NCBI RefSeq assembly: GCF_019703515.2
Contig: NC_059374.1
Coordinates: 21,570,595 to 21,634,594, forward strand
Direction: 5' to 3'
Length of the DNA stretch: 64,000 nt
Origin: Myxocyprinus asiaticus
Taxonomy: Eukaryota > Chordata > Actinopteri > Cypriniformes > Catostomidae
Shown here piece by piece: positions 1-11,141 of the stretch (the stretch's first letter is position 1; each line of letters begins with the position of its first letter). Below the pieces are notes generated by a model. That model had not been told where the DNA came from. It saw only the letters and a program-made list of their open reading frames with translations, and made no database searches. The translations under genes were made by a program, and so were the position numbers.

Positions 1-34
<34 letters not shown>

Positions 35-309
35 ATAGAGATTTCTGAGCAGTTTTCCATTTTCAATTCAACATTGGAGACATTTGTAAATTAATAAGAC
101 AGTATACGATATCTTTCCAATAAATATCTAGCAATATAGTTGATTCAATATTTTATAGCAGAACATAGAAAAATGTATATTTACTTTTTCCATGATGTTT
201 CCATGCTTTTTTTAGACTTTATTAATTTCTATGACTTATCCAGGCATGGAAATTACAATTTAAAAATTCCCTAATATTTCCAGGTTTTCCATGACTGCGG
301 GAACCCTGA
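1..309. repeat. Poly(T) and fragment of a dispersed repeat
   Basis: The window opens with 25 T. At 270-309 is a stretch (ATTTCCAGGTTTTCCATGAC then GGGAACCCTG) that recurs inverted at 59625-59710 (GGGTTCCCATGG, AAACCTGGAAAT). It is a dispersed fish repeat that I cannot name. Confidence 0.4.
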
Positions 310-1067
310 TACTCATAGTGATGCAATGATAACACATAAAACCTGGAGAATTTTAATCTGTTTAAGTCACTTAAACCTTTAAAATTTCAGGCTTTGATAC
401 TGTATTGCACTCCCCAACATTACAAAATAAGAAATCTTGTGTAAATAAATTAAACAAGGCTTCACCTTGATAAACTCTCTTTTCTATTTCAAGAAAAGAA
501 GTTTGCCTCTTTCAAAGGCATCTTGGCTAGAATAAAACTCTTGGATATTTACGGCCAGTGACAAAAGGGGATAGGAACAGCACTGAATCACTTCCGGCTT
601 GCTTATTTGTGGGCTTGTGTATGTGGGTTCGTAATGGGGAAACTATGCTCATACCTACAATTAATCATTAACTTAAGGTTAATTTTACAACAGCAGCCAG
701 TTTCCCTTTCAATAAAAACTGCATTCTGGCATTTTAATAATAGATTTTTTTAAACAAAAAATCAAAAATGACATTTACACAACATGTTTCCGAGATCAAA
801 GTCATGTTCCATACAAAAGTTGGAGCTGCAGATCAATTTCAGTGTGTAACTGCCAACAGGCTTTAAATTCCTAGAAAGCCCCTATTGTTTATGGCTTCCT
901 ACCTCTTTTAAATAATTATGTCTGCATGATTTTTCCATATGGGTAAGCTACCATTCAAGGTTTATTATTTCATGATTATTCACATGTGATAGGGAACATG
1001 TTGAAAGTGGCCAATAACTTGTATTAACCTGATTGTCTCTTGGTCATTGAGTCATCTGGGTTGGGAC
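310..1067. other. No feature recognised
   Basis: AT-rich sequence with no splice-bounded ORF, RNA gene or repeat end that I recognise. Confidence 0.5.
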
Positions 1068-2508
1068 ATAATTATCAGTGTTGGGGGTAACATCTTACAA
1101 GTAATGCACATTACATAATCAGATTACTTTTTTCAAGTAATGAGTAATGCAATTATTTTTTTTTAGACCATAATATCGGAGTTTTTAAATTAAGTAATGC
1201 ATTGCTTTTGTACACCTCTTCTTTCCCCGTACTGCGAGAAAAAAGTGTGCAAACTTCAAGGAGAAGGCGTAGTGCATGATGGGCATTGTAGTTCTAGAGA
1301 GTGTGACGCTTGCCTACCAGAGATGCACAGACAATGAAGTTGTAGTATGTATGCGCATGATGGGTATTGTAGTTCTAGAGAGTATGAGCCATGCTTATCA
1401 GTGATGGACAGAGTACATTAAGTCTTCCATTAGCCCACCTTGAGATTTATGTTTTAAAAACTGCAAAATATTGCTGGTAAAGGAATGTAAATCTGTACGC
1501 TTCGGTGGAATCCAGTTGTACTCATTCTTTGCAGCGGTGGATTTGTTGTGCGCTGGAGCTTGCATGTGCAGCTGTCAACAACATTGCCTTTGTCATGACA
1601 ATCAAACCGAGAGATAAGAAATGTGCATCCGAATTGCTTTGTTTTAAAGCTACCATAACCACTGCTCTAGGATCAGTTTGCATTCAAACTGCTCCGCTTT
1701 AAAGCATTTAACATTCAACATTCAGTTGAGTGAAACGCGACTGATTCAAGTGTTAATACACACTGCATTAAAAAATCAGTAAACAAGTTTAGGCTGAGGG
1801 ATTATAAGACTAGCCTTCCACTGGCCACGGTGTGATATACAGGGTGAAATGACTTATGCAGCCGAACATCTCTGTTTTACAGCTCCCCGTAACTGGGAGA
1901 ATGGGATGAGAAAAGCAACATTCTACATCGTTTGTGTATGCAGAGAAAACGTCTTAGTTTCTAAAAAGATTCTACATTTTTGTTTTATATTAAACAAGTA
2001 GTTTGATTTGAGAAACAAATGGTATCATTAAAAACTATTCCATTGATTCCAAGTTGTATCAATATGCGCGTTTGAAGTTGTATGCGATCAACCAGTGGCG
2101 TCTGAACGCACCGTGGATCAACACAAAACAAGCTTGCACTGAGATGACTTAAGGGAAAAATATTTATTTATTCATCATACTTATTCCTTGAACATGTTAG
2201 GTTAGCATTCCCCACTTAATTTTATCCTGACTTTTGAAAAACATCTCATGTTGTCTCTGGCATTGTTGATTGGCACAGCATATGATGAAGTATGATGCAG
2301 GTTTCAAGTGTTGGACTTTGTTGTTTTAGGTAAGACAGTGGTTATTCTTCATTATTCATATTGGCTGCCATGTTGATGGAAAAACAAATCATGCATATTC
2401 ATGTTATTCATACTTTATTATGACGTGAAGACCTACTGATTGTAGACTTTCTAAATATCTGTTTGTTTAGTACAGTGCATCCGGAAAGTATTCACAGCGC
2501 TTCACTTT

Positions 2509-2630
2509 CTTTCGCAGGGGCAATATCGTAGCCTATGAGGTTTATCTGAGGCGTGATCATTGCTGGTTGAAAACTTTACCCAATACCCCGCTAGGATGAC
2601 TTGAAATACAGTCAGCCTTGGCAATTTTTT
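2509..2630 (+). pseudogene. U4 snRNA-derived segment (5' part of a chimeric retrocopy)
   Basis: About 120 nt follow vertebrate U4 snRNA from its 5' end: CTTTCGCAGGGGCAATATCG, then GTAGCC, ATGAGGTTTATC, TTGAAAACTTT, CCCAATACCCCG and GGCAATTTTTT. The last of these is the Sm-site region. The 3' terminal stem is missing, and a tRNA-type SINE head starts immediately after. It is a processed copy, because it lies inside a transposon and shares a target duplication with the SINE. Confidence 0.85.
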
Positions 2631-2631
2631 A

Positions 2632-2861
2632 GGGGGCAGTGGTAGCTCAGTGGTTAAGGCTCTGGCTTACTGATCAGAAGGTTGGGGGTTCAAGCCCCAG
2701 CACCACCAAAATGCCACTGTTGGGCCCTTGAGCAAGACCCTTGACCCTATCTGCTCCAGGGGTGCTGTATCATGGCTGACCCTGCACTCTGACCCCAGCC
2801 TAGCTGGGATATGTGAAAAAGAAGAATTTCACTGTATATGTGTGATAAATAAAGAAAATGA
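2632..2861 (+). mobile_element. tRNA-derived SINE fused to the U4 segment
   Basis: Pol III box A (GTGGTAGCTCAGTGGTTAAG) and box B (GGTTCAAGCCC) lie in a tRNA-like head. They are followed by a body with GGGCCCTTGAGCAAGACCC and a tail GATAAATAAAG. TTCACTTT flanks the whole U4+SINE unit at 2501-2508 and 2862-2869, so both were inserted together into the Tc1 element. It resembles the HAmo-type SINE of carps; that name is tentative. Confidence 0.8.
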
Positions 2862-2993
2862 TTCACTTTTTCCACATTTGTTACATTACAGCCTTATTCC
2901 AAAATTCTATAAACAATACCCCATAATGACAACGTGAAAGAAGTTTGTTTGAAATCAAAATAAAAAATTTACATTAGTATTCACAGCCTTTGC

Positions 2994-3830
2994 TCAATAC
3001 TTTGTTGAAGCACCTTTGGCACCAATTACAGCCTCAAGTCTTTTTGAGTATGATGCTACAAGCTTGGCACACCTATTTTTGGGCAGTTTCTCCCATTCTT
3101 CTTTGCAGGACCTCTCAAGCTCCATCAGGTTGGATGGGGAGCGTCGGTGCACAGCCATTTTCAGATCTCTCCAGAGATGTTCAATCGGGTTCAAGTCTGG
3201 GCTCTGGCTGGGCCACTCAAGGACATTTACAGAGTTGTCCCGGAGCCACTCCTTTGTTATCTTGGCTGTGTGCTTAGGGTCGTTGTCCTGTTGGAAGATG
3301 AACCTTCACCCCAGTCTGAGGTCCAGAGCGCTCTGGAGCAGGTTTTCATCAAGGATGTCTCTGTACATTGTTGCATTCATCTTTCCCTCGATCCTGACTA
3401 TTCTCCCAGTTCCTGCCGCTGAAAAACATCCCCACAGCATGATGCTGCCACCACCATGCTTCACTGTAGGGATGGTATTGGCCAGGTGATGAGCGGGGCC
3501 TGGTTTCCTCCGACATGACGCTTGCCATTCAGGTCAAAGAGTTCAATCTTTGTTTCTCATGGTCTGAGAGTCCTTCAGGTGCCTTTTGGCAAACTCCAGG
3601 CGGGCTGTCATGTGCCTTTTACGGAGGAGTGGCTTCCGTCTGGCCACTCTACCATACAGGCCTGATTGGTGGAGTGCTGCAGAGATGGTTGTTCTTCTGG
3701 AAGGTTCTCCTCTCTCCACAGAGAAATGCTGGAGCTCTGTCAGAGTGACCATTGGGTTCTTGGTCACCTCCCTGACTAAGGCCCTTCTCCCCCGATCACT
3801 CAGTTTGGCCGGGCGGCCATTTTCCGGATG
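2994..3830 (-). pseudogene. Tc1 transposase pseudogene
   Basis: The helix-turn-helix region (minus, 3830-3543) and the region holding the last catalytic Glu ([11 protein letters not shown], minus, near 3190) are recognisable but in different frames. The sequence in between, about 3200-3540, matches Tc1 transposase in pieces. The N-terminal start is missing. It is not functional as it stands. Confidence 0.8.
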
Positions 3831-4094
3831 CACTGTATGTTGTTTTGACATGAGTGTTGTACATTAGCTAGCATTACCTGTAATGTCTCTTGTATGCAAT
3901 GCATGGCTTATTTGTATGGAATGCATAGCATAGCAGGAGAGAAAGTGGCTGTGAGAAAAAGAGATGCAAAAGAAACGTAACGCTTTACTTTCCATAAAAG
4001 TAACTTTTGAAAATGTTTTGTTACTTTTAAAGGAGTAATGCAATATTCCAATGAGTTACTTTTAAAAGTAATGTTACCCAACACTGGTAATTAT

Positions 4095-4616
4095 TAGACA
4101 ACAAGGAAACTTACATAGCTGATGGAGAGATTGCAAAGGGGATGGTAAGTTATAAATGTAACCATAAACCTGTTTAATAGTGGTTCAACAGGCTAGGTTA
4201 ATAAGTAATTAAGAAACAACAATAGACAATATTTTCTAAAAGACACAAACCTCACTCCTCCACATTTACTATACATCTGCATTATTTTCCCACTGAAATA
4301 GAAGCTCTAATTATAAACCTTACAGTGAAGATAATATGGAACGTCGGGTTAGATCACTGGGTGAGATATAAAAGCCATATTACCGCTTTCCCAGACCAAC
4401 TCCTATTCCTGTCTCATACAGGTAGGAGACAAAAGGGACAGGTCTCCCGCACTACTGCCAATGGCAGTGGCATTTTGTATTTTGTTTACTGGATAAATAT
4501 ACAGAGAGGTCACCATCAGGCAGAGGAGCATATTTAAAACTAGATGGGTGGTACCACAGCACAGAAAAGTACTATGGCAGTGTGAAGATACAGTGATGGT
4601 AACATCATGGTACTTT

Positions 4617-4617
<1 letters not shown>
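4095..4617. other. No feature recognised
   Basis: Unique-looking sequence without splice-supported coding potential. Confidence 0.45.

Positions 4618-4672
<55 letters not shown>
4618..4672. repeat. (AT)n microsatellite
   Basis: A run of about 26 uninterrupted TA dinucleotides. The Tyr-Ile ORFs read through it are artefacts. Confidence 0.95.
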
Positions 4673-4674
<2 letters not shown>

Positions 4675-4982
4675 AAGGGACTGAATGATTAGTTAAATTA
4701 ATAATTACCATGTATTTACGTGGCACTCCAAGGTACATCAAAGTTACCCATGATACATGGTATTTACCATTTATATACTATTGTGCATGTCCAAAAAATA
4801 TTGTTTTACCATGGTACATAAAAAAAAACAAAAAAAAAACATGATATTACCACAGTAAAACATGTCCAAAAGTGATGGCATTACCATGGTACATGTCCAA
4901 AAACCATGATATTACCATGGTACATATCCGAAAACCACAGAATTACCATGGTTCATGTCCAAAACCATGGTATTACCATGGT

Positions 4983-4985
<3 letters not shown>

Positions 4986-5055
<70 letters not shown>
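4986..5055. repeat. (AT)n microsatellite
   Basis: About 34 AT dinucleotides, continued by ACACACAC at the MITE boundary. The matching (AT)n resumes at about 5619-5640 on the other side of the MITE. Confidence 0.95.
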
Positions 5056-5057
<2 letters not shown>

Positions 5058-5060
<3 letters not shown>

Positions 5061-5598
5061 TACCGGTCAAAAGCTTTGAAACACTTACTCATTCTTTATT
5101 ATATATATCTTTTTTTTTTTTTCACATTTAGAATAATAGTAAAGTCATCAAAACTATGGAATAACATAAATGGAACTACGGGAATTATGTTGTGACTAAA
5201 CAAAATCCAAAATAAATCAAAACTGTGTTATATTTTAGCATCTTCAGAGTAGTCACCCTTTACCTAGAATTTGCAGACATGTACTCTTGACATTTTCTCA
5301 ACCAACTTCTTGAGGTATCACCCTGGGATGCTTTTTAAACAGTATTGAAGGAGTTCCCATCTATATGCTGGGCATTTATTGGCTGCATTTCTTTATTATT
5401 TGGTCCAAGTCATCCATTTCAAAAACTTTTTTTTAAATAAAATTTTAGTTTTATAATGAAATAAATTAATATGGTGGCACAATTATATTTTTGTCAAAAC
5501 TAATTTCAAACATTTAAGCATACGCCTTCAGATCAAAAGATTTTTAAGATCATGAGAAACATTTCAGTCAAGTGTTTCAAAACTTTTGACCGGTAGTG
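5058..5598. mobile_element. Tc1/mariner-type MITE
   Basis: The ends are CACTACCGGTCAAAAGCTTT on the left and, on the right, the reverse complement of CACTACCGGTCAAAAGTTTT, with TA after 5598. The terminal repeats extend at least 30 bp (TTGAAACACTT). The interior has no transposase. It sits in an (AT)n tract, a natural TA target. Confidence 0.85.
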
Positions 5599-5609
5599 TA
5601 TATATACAT

Positions 5610-5647
<38 letters not shown>

Positions 5648-5989
5648 CCCATGTTACATGTCCAAAACCATGGTATTACCATTGCACATGTCCAATAAAA
5701 TATGGTATTACCATGGTACATGTCCAAAAACAATCATATTATCATAGTACATATCCACAAACCATGAAATCACCGCGGTACATGTCCAAAAACCATGATA
5801 TTACCATATTACCATAGTAAATGTCCAAAAAACATAATATTACCATGTTACATGTCCAAAAACTATAATATTTCCAAGTTACATGCTCAAACACTGTAGA
5901 AATAACATAGAACATGCCCAAAAACCACGTTACAATTGTGCCATGTAAAAAAAACACAAAAAAACAAGGTATTACCATGGTACTTTTGG

Positions 5990-6570
5990 GATCTTTTTGT
6001 TAGTGTCAGAGAAAGACGACTTCTTAAAATTAACTAGATTGAGGAATCTAAAACACATCTGCTTAGTCTCACTCTAGCCAGTATTCATAATCCTTCTCAC
6101 CTATACTTCTATTTCAAAATTATGCTGAACTACACACTGTACAACATTGGTGCAGGGTGCCATTTAGGTTCAAAGTCTATAGTCATCTTGTCTCTTAGAA
6201 GAGATGGGCAATGAGTTACACTGAAAAATGGGGAAGACTGTTCTTAATATGTGACACATTAAGATATGTGGCTCTGGTTAAAGGAAAAGAGCTGGTATGT
6301 TGGCGAGAACTCAATGCAACCTCAGTATGACTTTCCCCAAGGCGAGGTTTAAGTGTTCCCAAAGTTATGGGGTAATACGGAAGCACGTGATCTAGAACAG
6401 GTCCAGTGAAATGCCGATAATCACTAATTATCCACCTTTGCATGGAGCTCCGTGGGGGCTTAGAATTATAAATAATTTATTAAGTAAATTCTGGTGGAAG
6501 GTGGGATACCTTTGAAAACATAAATGACTTTAGATATAACATACTATATATACTCTCTCCATCTAATCCA
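5990..6570. other. No feature recognised
   Basis: No repeat termini or coding signal that I can support. Confidence 0.4.
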
Positions 6571-6578
6571 GATAGCTA

Positions 6579-6609
6579 TCCAGATAGACAGACAGACAGA
6601 CAGACAGGC

Positions 6610-6648
<39 letters not shown>

Positions 6649-6651
6649 GAG

Positions 6652-6697
<46 letters not shown>

Positions 6698-6713
6698 TAG
6701 ATAGATAGATAGA
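6579..6713. repeat. (GACA)n(GATA)n microsatellite
   Basis: A compound GACA then GATA tetranucleotide array with two small interruptions. The ORF across it (Tyr-Leu-Ser-Ile repeats on the minus strand) is spurious. Confidence 0.95.
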
Positions 6714-6985
6714 ATTCAGGAAGGACATGGTAAAAAAGGTCCCTCAAGCCATCATTCACCACAACCATATTAAAGATGACCCAAGACAATCAAACCATTA
6801 TGTGGGTGCTGCAAGGTCAGAATACTTGTTCTGACATTGCCAATATTAGCAAATCTCAGTCAACCATCTTGACATTGGAATATGCCCTGCTATAAAGGCT
6901 TGTGCTTTTCCAGGACATTTTATCTTTCTCTTGCGTATGGTGTGAGTAAATCTTTAACTGTGCACCAGGAGGTCAATGATATATT

Positions 6986-7829
6986 CAGGGTTGGGGAGTA
7001 ACAGAATACATGTAATAGGATTACGTATTTAAAATACAAAATATAAGTAACTGTATTCCACTACAGTTACAATTTAAATCATTGGTAATTACAATACAGT
7101 TACATTCAAAATGTATTTTGATTACTGAAGAGATTACTTTGCATTTTATTGTCATTTGTTTCATTTAATATTTAGTCCTTTCAGATGGAAAACATTTATA
7201 CATATAAATGATGCGATCCAAAGTGCATTTGAACAGCAGTGAAACACTTTCTTATGATGTGTTACATTCATACGACAGAGAAGTAAGTTTGAAGTAAGTT
7301 TGGAGCAGAAGAAATAGAAATAAACCTTGTGTAAATTGTCAGCTTTACGCTAAGCTAAAATGCTATTTCTTGCCATTTTACATGCACATGTTACCAGACA
7401 CGATCATATTGTTTATCAAGAAAATTCACGTTGGATCATAATTTCTTTTTTTCTAGTAAGACCTTTGATATTAGGGCAAAAATCATATTCTTGATAATAA
7501 TGTTTGTATTGTTTTCCTGTAAAAATATCTAAAAATCCTTAAAACAAGATCAGTTAGATTGATCTTGTTTTAGAAACAACACTGCATAAGATATTTAGGT
7601 TTTTCAGAGAATGTATTTTTAACATGTATTTTGTCTTACTGTACTGGCAGAGTTTTTATAGTCAAAACAAGTGAAAAAATCTACCAGTGCTGAAGAAGTA
7701 ATCCAAAGTATTTAGAATACGTTACTAACTCTTGAGTAATCTAACAGAATACGTTACAAATTACATTTTACAGCATGTATTCTGTAATCTGTAGTGGAAT
7801 ACATTTCAAAAGTAACCCTCCCAACCCTG
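6986..7829. mobile_element. hAT-type MITE
   Basis: The inverted ends are CAGGGTTGGGGAGTAAC and GTAACCCTCCCAACCCTG. Flanking 8-mers GATATATT (6978-6985) and GATATATG (7830-7837) match at 7 of 8. Interior GTAAT-rich subterminal repeats are present and there is no transposase. Confidence 0.8.
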
Positions 7830-7837
7830 GATATATG

Positions 7838-8380
7838 TTCTTATAAGATTTTCTGTGAATGAGGCTGGAATCTTTCTTTCTGACAGGAAGGAAAACGTTT
7901 TTACTAAGAAAGCAGGAACGAAAAAGTATCAAGTCAGCTAGTTTAGAAATGGCTAGAATTTAGAATTAGAATTTGTTTGCATCATCATGTGAGAAGGAAC
8001 CAGAGACTGATTTAAAGACTGATTAGACTGAAGGACAGAAAGGACAGTGCTGATTGGGTTGGACTCACAATTATTGTTTTCAGTTTAATTTATCACATTT
8101 GAGATCTAGAATAAGTTTCGTTTCACAGATTGTGTTAAAGAACAGCAAATCCCTGAACACTGCAACAACAACAAGCGTTATACAAGCGTTCGATCCTTGT
8201 TTCCCTTTAATTCTCTTAAATCCTTAAGAAATATTCCACACAGTAATAATATATCCCCGTATTTCATTCATTTGAACAAAGTTCTGAACAAATGCAGTGA
8301 CCTAAACTAAACGCGCACTGACAGAACATTAAAAACAGCTAATTATTGCACGGTTGAGTCTTTTCAACGGTTCACATATG
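7838..8380. other. No feature recognised
   Basis: Intergenic sequence. I see no RNA gene or splice-bounded coding segment. Confidence 0.4.
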
Positions 8381-8870
8381 CAGTGTTTCCATCCGACTAT
8401 TTTTATGCGCATTTTGAAAATGATTTTCAAAAAGGTGATGGACACATAACGATGAAGTTTTCTGACCATTTATGCACATACATCGCGATGGCAATCCGCT
8501 CTTAGGTTGATATTGGTGTGCGAGAGCCAAACGAAAGCTCCGACATCGGCACACACTTCTTTGAACACAGCCCGTGACATTCAGAAGTGTTTCACCCACC
8601 ACTGGTCCTCACAATCAGCCTGAACAGTTTTGTGCGCGGGCACTACAGGTATAGTGAGGCTGGCGGCGTGACAGCCACTTCCGCCCTCATTATGTGAGAT
8701 ATTACACTCATTCTGCGGCATTTAATGAAACGATTTATACTTACTCTTATTCCGCATATAACTCTCCCCTCATGACAAGGCGGGCTCCTTTAAAATAATG
8801 CGCATGATGCATTAAATGGAAACGCGCAACGAATTTTAAATATGCGAAACATTTTGGATGGAAACCCAAT
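8381..8870. mobile_element. Inverted-repeat MITE
   Basis: The left end CAGTGTTTCCATCC pairs with GGATGGAAACCCAATG at the right, and subterminal TATGCGC / ATGCGCATGA motifs pair as well. No clear target duplication is seen. Superfamily uncertain, hAT-like at most. Confidence 0.5.
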
Positions 8871-9329
8871 GATAGTCACAGATGTCATGAGACAGCGAAA
8901 AAAGCTTCAGCACTTGATAATAACAAAGAGGGCAATATAAACTTACGGAGCCCATGGTGATCTGGCATCATGTCAGGAACGAAAAGAAAAAACTATTTAA
9001 TTAAAGAATATGTTTTCAATTACATTTCGCGAAAAGTCCCAGTCATCAATGCCAAGACTTTGGCAACCCAGTGTGCGTAGTGCAGCAAATGACAGAACAG
9101 CTCCGTGAGGACTTTTACTTTTAGTTTGGTGGGCTGGTCCAAGAGAGACGCACGATCAGCTGCAGACACACAAGGGTTAGTAAACTGAATCACAAAATCC
9201 ATCAAAATAATAAAACAACTTTAAAAATAAAAAATGAATCATTTTAAGGATTTTCTAATAACTGATTCTAATAATTAATAAATAATTATTTCAATAATTA
9301 AATAATGTACATTTTAAAATTACATTTTA

Positions 9330-10172
9330 ATTAATACATTTTAATATTTTTATTCTAATTATTATATAATTATTTTATATTAAACATTGACATAAATACA
9401 TAGTTTTGTATGTAATAATAATGTATAAGACTGTGCTACACAAGTGTTTTATTAATTTAAATTATTTAAATTAATTAAATTATTGAAAATTGTATTATTA
9501 AAAATACATTGATGTTTATCTTTGTGCAATATATAATTTTTGTATATACATACAGTTCTATGCAATATGCGATATTGTAATAGCCTATGTGTCATGCAAG
9601 TGTTCTGTTTAGGATGTAAATTTATTGATTTAGAATGAATTAAAATGACTAATTAAAGTAATTAAATATTTTATTAAAATGAATTTATCGTTTTTTTCTT
9701 TAGACAATATATGATTATTGTATATTAAACATTGACAAAAATAACTTAGTTTTGCCCGTAATAATGTAGTAGACTGAGCTATACAAGTGTTCTGTTAGGA
9801 TGTAATTTTATTAATTAAAATTATTAAAATTACTAATTAAATTAAATAATTTATTAATTAAAATGTATGTATATATATTTTCTTTGTGCAATATAAAATT
9901 ACTGTATATACAATAACCATTAATATATAATATCTAGTTTTTTATGCAGTAATGTAATAGTCTATGTATGATACATGTGTTCTGTTTAGGATACCAGTTT
10001 ATTAATTACAAGGTATTAAATTAATAATATATTTTATAAGTTAAAATGTATCTATCATTTTTTCTTTGTGCAATATATAATTATCGTATACACAACAAAC
10101 ATTGATATATAATATATACTTTTTTATGCAATAACGTAATAGCCAATGTGAAATACAAGTGTTATACCCTGT
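9330..10172. repeat. Decayed tandem repeat, period about 186 bp
   Basis: The phrase CAAGTGTTCTGTTTAGGAT, with variants, recurs near 9440, 9596, 9782, 9972 and 10156. Each is preceded by TTCTTTGTGCAATATATAAT and AATGTAATAG-type phrases. Spacing is about 156, 186, 189 and 185 bp, so it is a diverged AT-rich array of roughly 4.5 units. Confidence 0.7.
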
Positions 10173-10210
10173 GTGACACAACTGGGGTGTAAAAGAAAAA
10201 CTCTGTCCAT

Positions 10211-10475
10211 TTACGAAACCTTCATTATTATATTGTGATCATTAATAACTACTGTATTCATGACATCCTCCAGTCGAAATATACCATAAATGGAGATGTG
10301 GTTTAGTTCTTGGGTCCTTTTAATTAACTTGTGACCTCTTATTATGTTTCTCCCCTTAGCTAACATTTCAATTTTCACAAAACAGTCAGGCCGCACACGT
10401 GCCAATGGGAAGTCGGACAAATGTGCATCATTTGTGCTGAAAAACAATAGAAATTTCTCTGGAGGGCACACTACA
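10211..10475 (-). other. Unrecognised exon-like ORF
   Basis: An open frame of about 88 codons (SIVVCPPEKFLLFFSTNDAH ... FVKIEMLAKGRNI ... ISIYGIFRLEDVMNTVVIND) ends in TAA at 10213-10211. It is preceded on the minus strand by a good acceptor, TTATTTTTTATTTAG, at about 10476. Its composition is protein-like and free of simple repeats. I recognise no family and see no partner exon; it could be a fragment of an old gene or transposon. Confidence 0.25.
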
Positions 10476-11141
10476 ATTGAATAGGGCCTAAATAAAAAAT
10501 AAATTAAGTACACTCTCCAAACAATTGTTTTCTTAGGAATCTTGGCAACCCATTTGCATTACGAAATCTGTTTCCTTCAATAATATCATAAACAGTAAAA
10601 AAGAAAAAAAAAGTGTATTCGCTGATGCATAAACAAAGGATTAACATGAGTCGCCCCTCCCATCAGCAAGACTTACAGCCTCAGGGACATTCATAGAGGT
10701 CAAAAACTATAACTTCTTTCTTTAGATGAGTATTCTTTGTGAAGATTATACAAATAAGAGCTGTGACCACAAAGGTAATATAAATGCATTAATCAACAAG
10801 CCTGACAAGCTCTCTCATGCTTGCAAAAGGAGAATGTTTAAGGCATGTTATCACAAGATGTCTTGCCTTTTGCATAAACCATACATTATTGCTTTATATC
10901 TTAGTGAAGGTCAGAATTTGCAAACAGTATATTTTGCTTTTGCAGCTCACTTATCTTCCAAACATACTTTCCCATGTCCACTTTGACCTACATGATGATC
11001 AATTATAAGCTGCATGCTGCGTCTATCAGAGTTGAAACAGAACAAGGACATCACACTTCTGTTTCTGTTGATTGTCACGGGGCAAAAAGAGCATCAGGAA
11101 ACTACAACTGGCACCACATCTAAGACAAGCACTGAATAAAG

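Larger units (their letters stand above)
2473..3835 (-). mobile_element. Tc1-like transposon with internal loss at its right end
   Basis: Both ends read CAGTGCATCCGGAAA inward and are flanked by TA. Transposase remains lie on the minus strand. From about 3830 to 3543 is the DNA-binding part (GRPAKLSDRG..., PLLRKRHMTARLEFAKRHL), and from 3194 to 2994 the C-terminal catalytic part ([11 protein letters not shown], ending GASTKY). The frame is broken between them. At the right end only about 15 bp of terminal repeat remains before coding sequence starts, so the subterminal repeat and the first part of the transposase are deleted. Confidence 0.85.
1076..4086. mobile_element. hAT-type element, host of nested insertions
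   Basis: The termini are inverted repeats: CAGTGTTGGGGGTAAC on the left and GTTACCCAACACTG on the right. The subterminal AGTAATGC / GTAATGCAAT repeats are typical of fish hAT elements. Flanking 8-mers at 1068-1075 (ATAATTAT) and 4087-4094 (GTAATTAT) match at 7 of 8, as expected for a hAT target duplication. No hAT transposase is visible, so this is a non-autonomous copy enlarged by the Tc1 element at 2473-3835. Confidence 0.75.
4735..5985. repeat. Degenerate 30-33-bp minisatellite with palindromic core
   Basis: Units of the type ATTACCATGGTACATGTCC plus AAAAACCATGAT recur about every 30-33 bp at 4735-4985 and 5640-5985. Each contains the dyad TACCATGGTA. Units differ by point changes, so the array is old. 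It is split by (AT)n and a Tc1-type MITE (5058-5598). The spacers are as repetitive as the units, so it is not a CRISPR array. Confidence 0.75.

Noticed and set aside
2509..2630. A functional U4 snRNA gene
   Set aside because: It lacks the 3' stem, has base changes, is joined to a SINE and lies inside a transposon with a shared target duplication.
2994..3867. Plus-strand ORFs overlapping the first Tc1 element
   Set aside because: They are antisense shadows of the minus-strand transposase remains.
4881..4985. Regularly spaced short repeats resembling a CRISPR array
   Set aside because: The spacers are as similar as the repeats, the units contain a dyad and the setting is vertebrate nuclear DNA; it is a minisatellite.
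4403..5195. ORFs rich in Tyr-Ile (also 39745-40282 and 5533-5817)
   Set aside because: They are translations of (AT)n tracts and have no other support.
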